A DNA stretch of 64,000 nucleotides from Argentina anserina (Eukaryota; Streptophyta; Magnoliopsida; Rosales; Rosaceae): NCBI RefSeq assembly GCF_933775445.1, contig NC_065877.1:35662694-35726693 (forward strand). The letters are read 5' to 3'. This document shows positions 12,010-25,795 of the stretch, one piece after another. A model generated the notes under the pieces. The model did no database searches, was not told where the DNA came from, and saw only the letters and a program-made list of their open reading frames with translations. Both the position numbers and the translations under genes were made by a program. Every line of letters starts with the position of its first letter. Position 1 is the stretch's first letter.

Positions 12010-13620
12010 TGTTGCTGTTCTTTATCAGAGAACAGAATGCTCACACATGAAGAAGTGAAAACACTAAGCTTGAAGGGAACCCATTTAAGTAGGAGACCCC
12101 GCAGACAATGTTCTGCAACTTTTTCTGCAAGTTAATCAAGTATGAACCTTTTCTGAAATAGGGAAAGAAGGTAAAACAGACAAGAAGGTGTAGTGTAATG
12201 GAAGGTTTAGTAGTTAACATTGAGAGCACTGTTCAAGGCAAAAGAAAAAGGTAAAGTGCAAACAGACTGGTTGTGGTCTCATAGGGAATCATATTCTATA
12301 TTTTTCTATTCACACTAAAATTTGTGTTAATCAAGATTGGGGGGCTGCCTCAAGGCTCAAGTTAACTAATTACACTTACTAATCTTAAAAACTATCTTAA
12401 ACAAGGGTAATATTGTGATTTTATCATGAGGGTAAGATATCTCTTCCCCTTCATAAATTTGGACAATAATGGCATCATCAGATGATGATTGTGCAAGCTG
12501 TGAATTGTGAGACTTGTTGGTAGGCTGTAGGATGTGTTTTAGATCACAAAGAAACTGTAGTTTACTACAATTATTTGAACTCATTTTGTGTTCTCCTTGT
12601 TTTGTGGTTGTCTTTTTGTTTCTTTACCCACATCTCTCATCTCTTATCATGTGCTACTTGCTTAAATCTAACCCCCATTTGCCATATGATACCAAATCAA
12701 AGAGGTACTTACCTCATGATTGTGAATGTTTCTAATCTCCTTTGCATCTTTGTTTCTTTTGATGGTCAACAAAATAATTTTTTTTTTGGGTCAATAGTCA
12801 ACAAAATAAATTGTTCCTCTTTTTTCTTCTTGTGTTTTGTTCTCAGTACCTCTCTTATGTGCTATCAGATATGATCAATATGAGATATGATAAGGGTCCT
12901 GTGAAAGTGAATGAATATACATCATTGTGTTTGTGAATCATTTCATCAGACATCAAATGCTCTAACAATAAGGCGTGACAAGAGTAATGTCAGATCGAAA
13001 ATGAGCCGTGTCCGGGAACATGTTCATTTTGCAACAGTGCAAGGTATTAGCTTGCATCTCTAAGGACATTATGCCTAAATCTTCATGACAGTAAAAAATG
13101 ATGCTTCCATCATATCATCATCACATTTGTTTCTCCATCTATGATATTTCTAACTCAAAATTCCATCACTTTCGAATATCCAATGATGAAGATGTCTTAA
13201 CATGAATGTTGCACTCAAAATCACCGTCTTTGTAGCTTTGTTCTATAAGCATTGCCATCATACAAACAACCCCTACCCCGCACCCTTCAAAGCAAACCAG
13301 TAAAAGATCAGAGCTATTTTCACCAAAAATAAGTTAGGGAACAACCGAACAAGTTTTGCTTCACCCAAAAATTGACCCAATTCTCTTATTGATGTAATCT
13401 CTATATAACTTGGGAAGATATGAACAAGGCCATCACTCTGACACTAGGCAAACCTCAGAACTATCAGCACTTCCATGCTTAAGAGCTCTAGAATTTACAT
13501 CGCAAAGGCAGCACAGAAATGCCATGATCTATCATATACAATATGACTGAAACATCAAAAACTATGACTATAAGAAAGAAAATAAGACATTGAGCACAAA
13601 GCTGAACCGTGTAAGCAGAA
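12010..13620. other. Intergenic: NHL promoter and KUP 3' flank
   Basis: It holds the leader and promoter of the NHL gene at its left and the 3' end of the transporter gene at its right. A T-rich stretch lies at 12779-12788. No gene, RNA or transposon is recognised. Confidence 0.5.
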
Positions 13621-16600
13621 CTAAACATGGTAGACCATCCCCACCTCTAGTGTAGATGCATGAGGTATGCTTAAAGCATAAGTTGGTCCCCTGAAATTTC
13701 TTCTCAAGAAATCATACCCAAAATTGATCACTAGCCTCTTTATCAAACTGGATCCTCTCTTCGCCTTCACGTATGAGTGGCCTAATATAAATGCCATTCC
13801 TGCCTCCCTTGCTTCCATCAGTTCCTGCAACTCATCCGCTGCATCCCTATCAATTTGTGGAGTTTCTGGCACCACAAACCTCACCCTCTTCCTCACCTTT
13901 TCTGTAGTAAGCCTTATCTCTTTCAACTCTGAGGTGCTTGGTACTTCTGAGAAATCTGTCTCATCTACAGACAATCTTACACCATCTAAATTTGATGATG
14001 AAGTTCCAACAACTGCTAATTTCTCATCATCTTCCAATGTTTCCAGTTTGACACCACATTCTGGTTTGTCGGACCGTATGAATTCTGCAATACTACATAT
14101 GAGATCTTTCTCAAACTCCGTATCATCCTTGTGAACATCACGATAACCATAGCGTGCTATACATCTATAGAGCCTGTACTCCCTTGGACCAACTCGTCCC
14201 ACTAAGAACCTTTCATCAGGTTTGACATGTGGAACTGGGACAGATTTGATGCAGAGGAAAACTACAACCTGGTGGAAAGCTGGGAGGTTGGTAACAAAGT
14301 GGGAGAAAATAGCTGGGATACCAGAAACAAGCTCAGTATGTATAAGGCCAATTCCACGGACACGAACAATGCCTAGAGTAGGACCTAGACTGAGAAGCCA
14401 GTTGATGGAAACTTTGTTTTGGACATCAAACTCATACTTCTTGAATGTACCATAGTGCCAAACGTACATAACCATTAAGAAGATTAATGATAGAGCAATG
14501 GGAACCCAAGCCCCTTCACGAAACTTTATAAGGGATGCTGAGAAGTAGAGTGCCTCAATGGAGCCGAAGAATAATATAAAACAAATTGCCAGAAAGATAT
14601 TTTTGTGCCAGCACAAGACTATGACTAGGGACATGAGGCAGGTAGTCACTAGCATGACGGTTATAACAGCCAAACCTGCACAATATACATAAACTTTCAG
14701 CACGTATCTCATGTTCAGACTCATAAAAACGTAACAGATTCCATGAAAAGGGAAAGCCTTAATTTCTCCCTTCACCAAATCAAATTCAATTTTCACAGCA
14801 TCAGGCAACTAATATAAATGGTAGGACAGTACACGAATAATCGCATACATGAAGAAAAAAAAACTTGAAGTGGACTGTACCTGATGCATTGCCCATGGAT
14901 TTTGTGTCTCTAAAGCCAATGGTAACAGCCAAGGTTAGCAGCATTAACGTCCAGTTTACCTCTGGAATGTAAATTTGTCCATGAATTTTAGATGACGTGT
15001 GAATGATTTTGACCCTTGGAAAGCAACCCAAAGCAGAACATTGTTTAATTATGGAGAAAGTTCCAGTTATGATGGCTTGGCTTCCCACCACTGCAGCAAG
15101 TATGGCTATAGCTAAAACAGGCCATCTTATCTTCTCTGAGACAATGAGAGAGATCTAATTAGTACAGGCAGCAATTCAAAGTTACAACTACTGCAAGTAT
15201 TGGTAAACACCTACCAGGTACTGATTCATAGAATCCAATGCGGTAGTCAGTTTCTATGACATGATGCTTAGAGAGGTACGCAGCTTGGCCCATATATGCA
15301 AGAATCAATGATGGATAAACCACAAACGTGAAAGCAATCTGAAAGATACAACGTTGCAGACTACTTAGTAGTACAGATGAAAATCTACATCTGACCTATA
15401 ACTTCTTCACTTTAACTACCTGTATTGACAACTGTGAGAAGTGCCCGAGATCAGCAAACATTGCTTCCGAGCCTGGAAAATGAACGAGATAAGTATAGAG
15501 AAGAAAAAAAAACATTCGTGAAAAAAAGTTCAATCCACACAATGTTGTACCTGTGATACACAGCAGTATACCCCCCAAGGACATCCAACCTCCTCTCTGA
15601 GTCTTTTTAAGAAATTTGTACATGTAGTATGGAGAGAGTGCTTGATAAACATGGGGATTCCAATGGAAGATGTTGTATAAACCAATGGAACTGATGCACA
15701 GAAGCCATAGAATCACAACTGGTGCAAACAGAAACCCAACTCGATGGGTTCCATAATGTTGAATGGCAAAGAGAAATACGAGTATGACACATGCAACTGG
15801 GACTTCAACATCTGCATTATGCTATGACTCATTAGGAAGTCCACAATAAGCTCAAAACCAAAATTTATGTTGATTCGCAAGTAAATATTTATAAAAAGTT
15901 GGCACAAAAGAACCGTATACTTAATAACTTAAACTGAAAACTAAAAGCTAATTTACTGTCCAATGAAAAGAATTTTCCTGGAATACTAAAGAAATGCCAT
16001 TATTTAAGCTCTGATGGATTTTCATAACGCATAAGCTAAAAAGAAGATAAATCACAACACTGGGTCCACAATTTATGTTCTAGCCTTCTAGGTTCTCTAA
16101 TTTGATCTATTTGCTAAATAAATGCTGAAATTTCTAACGATATACAGATTTTTGTATGGCCAACCTTTAATTTGCAACTCATTCTCCCTTAGTAACTGTT
16201 AAAGAAGGACACACTATCCATAAATACTCAAATAGCAAACACCAAAAAGAATTTGAAGTTTTTTTTTAATGATAACAAAACTCCAAAAGATTAAAGTTTG
16301 TGAAGGACCTTCCAAAAGAGGTTGTAGATAATAAGTCCACTTTAAGAGGATACTAATTGTGAAATATAAAAACGCGTGTAAAATGGAGTAAAGTATATGC
16401 ATGTACAACTGTGTATAATAGGCAAAGGGACAGTGAATGGGATAGAAATGAAACTTATGAAATTATATATCTTCCAAAGTCCACAATGACTGCGAAGGAG
16501 ATCATTTAACTTAACTCTAGTGGCATTTACCAAATCAATAAACTACAACAGCAGTGACACTTGAGATACTATATGATGATTTATTCTTCTGGTTATTCAA

Positions 16601-18306
16601 ATCATATAGACAGACACCAGATGGTCTTTTGCTTGGTATCTAAGTCAGGATTATGTATCCCCATGAGTAGGAGTCTCTACAATCTACATATAGCTCTAAA
16701 TCAACTTGAAAAGTCTAAATATGGCTATACAGCCAATCATACAATGATATTGGATAACGTGTCTGCTGTTGACCACTCTTTTATTTCTTTTATATCATTC
16801 TTAGCAAAGAAATCATTTTTAACTTCATCTTATAAGTTATAACAACTTCTTAACTTAACAACTTTACAAAAAACCAAAACTTTTTACCCTTAATGGTCTA
16901 TTCATGAAGCTAAACTCTATTTTTCAGCCACAAGTTGCACCTTTCCTGTTAGAACCATCAACATAGCCACCCACAGTATCATACTAATTATATTTAATTA
17001 GGTTGATGGTGTTTTGACTTTACTTAAAGCAGAACAATTTGTCTTAATCTTTGAAAATGGTCCCACAATACTGCTTTCAAATTCTAGAATTAGGTTTTGT
17101 TTGCTCGTCACTATACCATCGTGCAACCAAAAGGAAGAAAAGGCCACTGGAATTTGGAATACGCAAGATAGGGATGAATATGAAGCACTAAACGCAAGAT
17201 CAGATGCCTCACAATGACTCAGCTAATAGCATTTCCGCAGGAAATAAATTTCAGGATAGATGAAAAGAAATTCTGTGATGAACATGCAACCAAAATAGTC
17301 TTGGTATCAAATAAAGGCAAAGATTCTGGTTACCTAACAGTTTCACTTTTCTAAGCTATGATTTGGACTCCTAAATTGGAAATGATAAAAAGTTCTAGTT
17401 TATCCAAACACTGAGAAACTCCACCACACAACTAAAATCCCTCATAATTGCAACCACGAACAGAAACCACTAATGTTTGTCATTGTCAAAACAATTGAGA
17501 GTTCTGAAAGAAAATAACTTACACCGGTGCTGCTCTTTCGACATAGAAAGCTCCAATCCTGATACAGCCGAAAACACTGCACCCACATGAAGCAAATTCA
17601 TCATTATTCAAAATCCCAATCACACAAATTAAAAATCCAAAAAACCAACAGTTAATCATACATATAATCCCAAGTACCAGAAATTGCTGGTGTCAGCACC
17701 CCATCACCAATTACCATGCAAGTCCCAATCAAAGCCAGAACAAGCAACACCTTCTGCAGCACTTTGTGCTTCTCCAATGTCGATTTCAAACTCGACCCAT
17801 AAGAGTTGTTACTGCTTGCAACAATCCCATCTTTGTGGTACTCTGATAGCTCCTCATCTGCAAGCTGGCAATTGGGCAAGGAGCTAACTCGAGCATGCCG
17901 AGACAGTAATGAATACAAAGCAAAAGTCCCACCTTCGCCATTGTCATCAGCTCTAAGCACAATAAACACATATTTCACAAGTGGGATCAGTGTTAGTGTC
18001 CAGAACACAAAGGACAGAACTCCATAAATCTCCTCATTGGTCTCTGAATGGACAATGTCCTCTGCAAAAGTGCTCTTGTAGACATATAAAGGAGAAGTGC
18101 TCAAATCTCCATAGACAACTCCCAAGCTCTGATAAGCCAATGTCAAAACTGTCCTCCATGAATCTCTCTGCAACAAATGAGAAGCTATCAGAAATTAAAG
18201 CTGAGAACTTTGAATTGGGTAATGGTTATAAACTGACACTGCCACACTCTGCCACTTGGTTATTTACCTTATTTGGACGGGTACGGATCACACCCTCCAG
18301 ATCCAT
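13621..18306 (-). CDS. Potassium transporter, KUP/HAK/KT family (KUP6/KUP8-like)
   Basis: Eight exons join in one frame: 18306-18268, 18167-17678, 17576-17523, 15811-15551, 15472-15420, 15338-15215, 15135-14881 and 14675-13621, giving 776 residues, usual for the family. The first exon encodes only 13 residues ([13 protein letters not shown]). The KUP signature [14 protein letters not shown] is near residue 35, and [11 protein letters not shown] follows near 170. About twelve membrane helices are expected, then a long cytosolic C-terminal region with the conserved HKDD, YGYRDV and [17 protein letters not shown] motifs. The protein ends [13 protein letters not shown], typical of the KUP6/KUP8 group. 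These carriers move K+ across plasma or vacuolar membranes and act in turgor and growth; Arabidopsis KUP6 is ABA-regulated (family knowledge). Intron 3 is 1.7 kb long. Confidence 0.95.
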
Positions 18307-18576
18307 TGTGGGTGTTGTTTTAAGAATTAAACAAGACCCATTTTCCCAAGCAAGTTGAAGAAGCAAATATAAACAAGACACCCCAGTTGGACTAAGACTC
18401 TCCCCAGTTCAACCAACTCCAAGAAAGCCAAGCAAACTGAGTTATAAAAAGAAAATAGATACTAAAGATTTGATCTTTCAAGACCAACCAATGTAGACAA
18501 ATGCAAAAACAAATAAACAGAACAAGGAAGGGGTGGTTGAGAACTTGGAATTGGAGCTTACAGAATACAATATGGC

Positions 18577-18578
<2 letters not shown>

Positions 18579-18613
<35 letters not shown>
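18579..18613. repeat. (GA)n microsatellite in the KUP leader region
   Basis: About 35 bases of uninterrupted GA, some 270 bases upstream of the KUP start codon; on the KUP coding strand it reads CT. Confidence 0.9.
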
Positions 18614-18615
<2 letters not shown>

Positions 18616-19999
18616 CTTTGTTGTATCACTTGTATGTGTTTGGTTTTGTAAATCAATGGTGGGTTTTGAGATTAGTTTTCTCTTTCAGCTTGAAGTTGGT
18701 GTGTATGATTAGTTTGGATTCTAGATGGAATATAATTTTAGAGGTGTTGTCCTTCTCTTCTCTCCACTTGGCTCTTTCTCTGGAAATATGGACTGGGCAA
18801 AGTGCTCTATAAACAAGCATGCACCAACTGAAAATTTCTTTAGTGACCTCTCAAATCATACAAAAACTAATTATACATATATTTGTATATTCATGTATAT
18901 ATATATATTTTTTCCTTGACTCAGATTAATGCTCTCTCTGACATAGCAATTAAACTGAAACCTTGAGTCTGCTGGCTACCTCACTTGCCAATGATTCACC
19001 GGTCTCTATCTAGAAGAACTCAAGTGAATGGCACTCTTGAAGTTCTGTAGTGATGTAGAGGGAGAAGTGTGTAATTGTACAATTGAGCATTCGCGCTCTA
19101 AGAAGGGGAAACGTTTATATCAGTTACCCCGAAAAAGGGTAAAACGTTTTTTTTTTTTGAAAAGTAAAAAGGGTAAACGTTTGATTTCGTAAAGTTGGAA
19201 TCTTATGTCACCAGAAATTATTAAGATGAAATAAACAAGGTTTGAGCTCCCATTAAAACAAAATCTTTTGGTTTAAATTTGGCAATAAATTCCGTATGTT
19301 TTACCGGAAATATGTGATCGTATATATTTCCAATTGTTACATATATATTTCTTACTGTTGATAAAAAAATTCCTGTCCTCTGAAGCTCCTAGTCTTATAC
19401 TCAAGAACTCAGCCAACGTAGCATTGTGATTTGTGAAATATTCCTGTACTCAGAATTTGATAGATTCCTAACTTTCCAATATTCCATAAACAAAATTTCA
19501 ACGGTGTGATGTTGTTGAACGACAATGAACTGAGTTTGACTCACCAATTTCACCATTCTATGAGAATTCCATGACTTCCATGCACCTGGCCTTGTATTTC
19601 TCTGTTAGTCGTAACTACTTTCATTCTTATCAAGATGGTAACTGATCGAGGGGTTTATTAGCCATGCAAATTGCAAATATTAACCCAGAAAGTGATGAAG
19701 TTGATCTAAAGTTCAAGGCACGTAGCAATTTGGATGAGTCAAAAGAAAATTCTGGTAAGCCGCTGGAAGCATCTAAAACATATAATTTTTTGTTTTGTTT
19801 ATAAGAATCTAGAACATATATATCGATATATATAATTATGCATCTAATTTTACTTTATATATGATTAAAGCAATTTCACTCGGTCTAAGCTATCTTAGAA
19901 GAACCAGATGCGTCCTAATCTACGTAGTTAAATTGCAAGAGCATCTACAACCTTGAACTTCTTACATAGCACGGAGAAAAAAAAACGTACATCGAACCG

Positions 20000-20180
20000 T
20001 GATAAATTTGCCGATCACCCTTTATTTATCCACTTTGTGCCCACATTTCTAAACGCATGTCAAGTGTCTTTTCTCAACTCATGTTTAGATAATAATTAAG
20101 TAATTAGACACATGACATGAGTTTAAAAATGTGAACACAAAGTGAGCAAATAAATAGTGGTCGACAAATTTATTGCCCTG
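20000..20180. mobile_element. MITE, copy 1 of a family seen twice here
   Basis: The ends are inverted repeats: TAAATTTGCCGATCACC near 20003 and the complement, read as AAATTTGTCGACCACTATTT, near 20150-20170. The arms continue with near-matching sequence (CACTTTGTG, CACATTT, ACTCATGTCA) around a short loop, so the whole element can fold into a hairpin. A second copy of the same family lies at 38427-38597. No coding capacity. The outer boundary may extend to 19995-20191, because AACCGTGA and TCACGGTT flank the arms. No clean target duplication is seen for this copy. Confidence 0.8.
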
Positions 20181-23100
20181 CCGTCACGGTTGAATGCTAC
20201 TTTCAAGAAAACTTCAAGCTACAAAATTTTGGTGACACAGAGCCAATCCTACCAAATTTTGGTGGAAATGTAGTACCAATAAATTACTTGCATGCATTCG
20301 TCGGAGTGATCGGACCCCTATCATGCCCACTTTCCTAAATGCTTGTTCTTTTTCTTGCTTGTAATGGTGAATTTAGGTCAGGGACCCCATGGTTTCCTAT
20401 ATTGTTTTGATTCATACGCATGCGCTATTCCCAGCAACCTTGCGTCCTTGCCTACTCTAAAAACACGTGGTTCATTCACTTCATTGAATTCACGTACGTA
20501 ACTGGAAGATGGTTATCATCTACTCTCTAATCTCGATTTTCCTTGGATCTTTCGTTATATCTTGTTGCATAGTTTGACAGTTACCTGTTGGAATTCATTT
20601 TCACAACCCTCCCCCAATCGAACGAAATCGTTTAGTAGGTCGTGACGACTATCTGATACATCCATGATTATCGAATTCTATTACAAGAATTTGCTACGTA
20701 CAAGTAAACTTTAAACCGTGACTCCGTGAGCCTAGCTATGTACTGTGTAATTACCTTGAGGTTGAGGAAGGGGTTTAGGCAGATAGCTATAAGTAGCATT
20801 GATCGATCAAACAGCCAATATCATAAGTTAAGTACTTTGCGTTAATTAAATAGTTGACTAAATTATAAGCTGGAATCATGATCAATCTAATCATGGAAAT
20901 ATTATGTTAGACTGGGAGAAGATTAAATAAGTTGATCTGCTTACGTATATACTTCCATATGGTATAGAAAATGAGAAAATGAGATAAGATATTAAGACGT
21001 GTATTGCATGATTGTGAATCGTTCGAATGTGATGACAAGTGTATGAATGAAACAGTAGACGCCAAAGAGGAAAGGGAAGCTTAGCTAGATATATAGAAGA
21101 AAAGCTGAATTTCCCACATTTGTCACATTATTAGTTTCGTTTTCAAGTGGTCACCAGTCTTCCACTACTGGTTAATGCATGCCCCAACATTGCGTTGCCG
21201 ACTGCTTTATTTTCTTGTTATTTCACTTTTCGATTTGGGAATCTAATTCGGGATATCTGAGATCAAGTTGGATCGCATTACCTTCACACATCTATCAATT
21301 CATAGCTCTGGTGTTTTCGCATGCTCAAACAAGCAATCTAGTCTCTTGTTCTGCGTTGCTATCAGTTTCTTTCTGGTTGTAGTTCAACATACAACATACA
21401 CATGCTTCTGGAAATAGCACATAACCCCATATTAAATCCGAATGTTTGGTTGTTAATTTAGAGTTTGGGGTTTGGATATAATCAGCTCTTTTCTTTACTT
21501 GCATACAATAAGTTTTTATTTTTTGACAAACTACATACAATAAGTTTGCATTTTATGTTAGACTTGTAATTTGTAAAGATATATATTCAGTATAAAATGC
21601 CGCAGATCGATTTGGATAATAATTAACCAATAGACAGACATATAACAATCCCCAACTTAGAGAAACTTGACATCCATTACTAAGTTATCCAGGAGATATA
21701 TACATGCACGCATTACCAAACATAAGCTAGTTATCTTATAGACAATTGCGCGCCTAAGGCATACCCGACTAGCTAGCCTGATAAATGATAATATGCAGAT
21801 CGAGAAAGATATATTTAAGATATATGAACGTACGTACTTAATTATGTCAGTATCAGTACAGTAATCATAAGATTGTCATATTGGAATAGGCTAGGGATCT
21901 TATTTAATGTACAGCTAGCATGCAGTGTTACGAATATTAGAAATGCGAAAACTATAGTTTGATCGATTCATAAACACGTAGAAGAATCTTCAAACAGGAT
22001 CTTCAACGGTGCAAAGGAGATCGAAACGAATTGCTATACACTGGTGGGCTGTACTACTCTCTACGTATGCATGTGAAGTAATTCCCTGCTCATATAAAAA
22101 AGACCCATAGTAATTATCAGCTAGATATTCTAATGTGAAGACTTGTGTGTATATTTGATTATTCAGCTGCTCATATCTGTAGGAACAGCACAAAACCAGG
22201 TGCCTGTGGCCTTGCTTAATTAGTTTATGGTATGCTAGCTCTTTTATGTGCATTTATAAGTGATATTTGCAACATATATATGACAAGGTATTCTCTGATT
22301 CCAGCAGCTGGGTTAATCTGATTTTGAGAGAGTGCATCTTGTTTTACAGTACTTGATTCAATAATTAATTATTGCCGATAATGAAATTTTGTTGACTTGA
22401 ACTTGTCTTGCTTATTGTTTGGACTGCAATCTGAAAGCAAGTCTCTGTCATCCATTTCATATCGATAGCAACCATACTGTCATATTGATAGATATCGAGT
22501 ACATCTTTGGTTACCTACGTGCCACTGCACCTTGCCTATAATTGAGTTTTAATGGCAGGCCAGACCTCTCTTATGTCCGAGATATTTCTTCTTGTTCCTT
22601 AACGTTTATGACAACTACTTAACCCAGCAACAAATTAATAATGGAGGAAGAAGTTGACAAACAGGTCGAAGAAACTCTAGATTATTGCCGAGAGTTCGTG
22701 TCTCTTTCTTTGTTTTTTTTTTTTCAGGAAGAAGCACTTACTCTCCAATTCAATGAACCCCACTAGAATTCTATACATGCTTCTCGATCAGAATGTGTTA
22801 GAGTATATGTAGCTAGGTAGCTGGTTGTGGCAGAAATTAATGATGTTCATTTCTTCGCGTCAGGAAAGAAATTTCCGATTTAACTCGTTAAAATTCACTT
22901 TATTAGGATTTTATCGCTATCAGAAAACAAAAGTTAACCATATGCTAGGGAACCATCAAATGTACTAGGTACATCCGTACATATATAGCGGTTACACACT
23001 TGCTCCATAGTAGGCTTCACTCGTAGAAAAAGTATCTTGTTTAGCATCCGCAGGTTAAGGTATTGTCCCTCCAATGATTGTGGTACCGAGTACTTCTTGA

Positions 23101-24929
23101 CGAGCTCAAATATTGTTTAATAAACTTCACTTTTCAATACAATTGAATTATTGAACTTTCCAATAATGAATGCGTTAATTTAATCAAAGAAATATATAAT
23201 TTTATTCCAAATGCTTTTCCAATTCCAAGTTATTCAAATGGGGAGGAATGGTAGTTGATCAGAGGAAGTTCTTTCGCCAATATTATTTGTAATTCTCCAA
23301 CTTACACTTGGCTGACAATTTGCCTATCATCAAGCTTAATAATATAGATACAATAAATACTTGGTTAAACCACCAATAAATTTCACATTTGAGAGGACTT
23401 CGGTTATACTGAATCCACATGGAAAGAAGAAAATACAAGAAGAGCAAAATTTTGAGGTTTCTATCTAAATAAGGAGAATTTAGGTTTTTAAAAAGCGCTC
23501 TATCTCTTAATGGTTTTTTTATTGATGTAGCTAGTTTTGCAAGAATGATTGTGAGTATGACATGAGAGGAATGTGGATTAGATAATTCTTACATCTCATC
23601 CATTATTACCATGAAGTTATTGGACTCAATTGCTATGATTCTTTTTACACTCATTTCTTCTCTATCAACATTTTTTTTTCTTTACATGCTTATAGCATTT
23701 CAAGACTTCTGAAAAATTCTCATATTCTTGCGTTATAATGGTATTCTCAAATCTCTATGCAGCAAAAGTGGTTCAGTTTGAAAGAATAACTCGAGAATTT
23801 CCTAATATTTTCAAAGTTTATTATTAAAGGGGTTGCGACCAAAACTTATGCATATCGTTTCAATGCTAGATAAATAAATTTTCAAAAATGAAATCATTTA
23901 TTCATGGAACTTAAGTACAACAAAAGACTGAAGACTAAGCAATACAAATAATGAAAAATAGTTTTCTATCTATCAACTAGCTTGGTTTAAATGATAAATA
24001 GGAAAAAACAATTAATTATTAGACAAATGCATTAGATGTACTTCTTAAAAGTTTGAAGATTTTATAATGGTGAAAACTTTGCAGTGCATATATTTATTTT
24101 ACTCGATCTTTGTATGTTAACACTCTTGCAATATTGTTTTATATTTTACACATCTAGTCTAGAGTTTACTTTATACTTACCTATAAATTAAGCATTGGTT
24201 GCATTTGGAGCGAACAACTTCACTTATCTTTTATTAAAAAAAAAATTTAGCATTGCGCTTTTGCACTAAGAAAACGTAGTTCTCGCGTATATTTGTTTGT
24301 GAATTATCTTATAAATATTAAGATATATATTTTTCATTCTACATAATATATATATATATATATATATATATTACATGATCATATTCTTTTAGAAGTGAAC
24401 TATCACAAAACCATATCACTTAAACATTTAGCGATATTGGAACTCAGATTATTCCTAATTTATCGCAACCAATTATGAGCGCTACTTTCAAGTTCATCAA
24501 TAATCCCTGTGACATAAGACACGATTGATAAGAAATCAGTTATTGATATAAAAGGTAGTATGCACATTGAGTTGAAAACATAAAAAGATTAGAGAAAATG
24601 CATATTTAGACTCTTCTCATATATTCGCACAATTACAATAATAAAAACATTGGTTTGATCAATTACGCATAGTCACATATCAGTTTCCAGTATGTATCTG
24701 TTAGTTGATTGAGCTTCTTATATTAGATTTGAACTCATACTGAACAACCTGGAAACTAAGCAATCAATAAGTCGTAAGTAATATAATTAAGAATTGATAT
24801 AGTTAGTCTCTAATTCAATAATGATCAAATCATCCATAAAAAAAAGAGGTTAATCATTCGAGATACTTACCGTTCGATCATATAACAATCGAAATCGCTC
24901 AAGAAAGAGTTCAATATCAATTTAGAAAT

Positions 24930-25278
24930 TTACATCATAGATCTGCCACTGCTAGCAAGCCTCTCAATTTATTTGAGATTGACATGTTCACTTTTATTTT
25001 CATAAGTTATCTCATCCATGACAAATTATTATATGCAACAAAAATTACAATAATAAACACAAGTCAGTTTGATAATTTGTTCAACGTAATGAAAGAAATA
25101 TATGGGAGAGTATCTAAAATCCATAATAATTTCTCAAAGTAATGAGAGTTTGATGAGATGATTAGAGTCTTGTAATATGTAAAGCAAACACCATTGGAAG
25201 TTAAATTTCAAACAATGGATATGATGTCCGAAGTTCATGCTCTTTTTTCAATTTCCCACGAAAAATTTCAACAAATCA

Positions 25279-25377
<99 letters not shown>

Positions 25378-25490
25378 CCTATAATCTTACACATACCGAA
25401 AATTATCTTCTTCATTTTCTTTTCTTCCTCCTCTTTAATGATTTTGATTTCGTAGAAAACTTGTATACAATTTATTGAATATATTAGTGT
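24930..25490 (+). other. Orphan duplicate of the CNGC upstream and leader region
   Basis: This stretch is collinear with about 31890-32400, just upstream of the CNGC coding region. Shared blocks include GCTAG(C/T)AAGCCTC(T/G)CAAT, ATGCAACAAAA(A/G)TTACAA, ATGAAAGAAATAT, CCATAATAATTTCTCAAAGTAAT, GTAATATGT, a variant of TTCATGC then CTTTTTTC, a CT microsatellite and GAAAACTTGTA. After this leader no channel exon follows; the sequence drifts into unrelated AT-rich DNA. The copy is therefore either a promoter-only duplication or the remnant of a lost CNGC paralogue. Confidence 0.75.
25280..25373. repeat. (TC)n microsatellite, about 93 bp
   Basis: The longest dinucleotide tract in the window. It sits at the position equal to the roughly 31-base (CT)n of the CNGC leader (32283-32313), so it appears to have expanded in the duplicate or shrunk in the functional copy. 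Its Ser-Leu open frames are artefacts. Confidence 0.95.
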
Positions 25491-25588
25491 AACAATAATA
25501 ACCAAAATACAGAAATTTGCAACTCACAATTCACTAAGACAAACTTATAATAGATTAGTTGCATGATTGAAACAAGCACATATGTGTC

Positions 25589-25625
<37 letters not shown>

Positions 25626-25795
25626 CTCGTCTATTTAAAATTAATTAATCATATTACAACCTCAAACAATCGAAATCAATCACGCTAGGATAATAGGTTT
25701 TTAGATAGAAATCTTCACTTTTAATGACTGATGCTTTTTTATGTTTTGATTTTCCCACTTTTAACTAAAGACTTCTAGTCCAGAACTATCTTCTT

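Larger units (their letters stand above)
18307..24900. other. Long gene-poor intergenic region
   Basis: The first 300-600 bases hold the KUP leader and promoter, with a (GA)n tract at 18579-18613. The remainder is AT-rich with a TA microsatellite near 24345-24371 and one MITE near 20000-20180. I checked the short open frames (for example 21179-21382 and 21990-22253) and saw no family motif in any. No tRNA or other RNA gene is recognisable. Confidence 0.5.

Noticed and set aside
21990..22253. ATG-started 87-codon frame on the minus strand
   Set aside because: No motif, no homologous pattern and no promoter or splice context; ordinary AT-rich intergenic DNA.
25194..25478. Open frames with long Ser-Leu runs
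   Set aside because: They are translations of the (TC)n microsatellite; no protein family and no start context.
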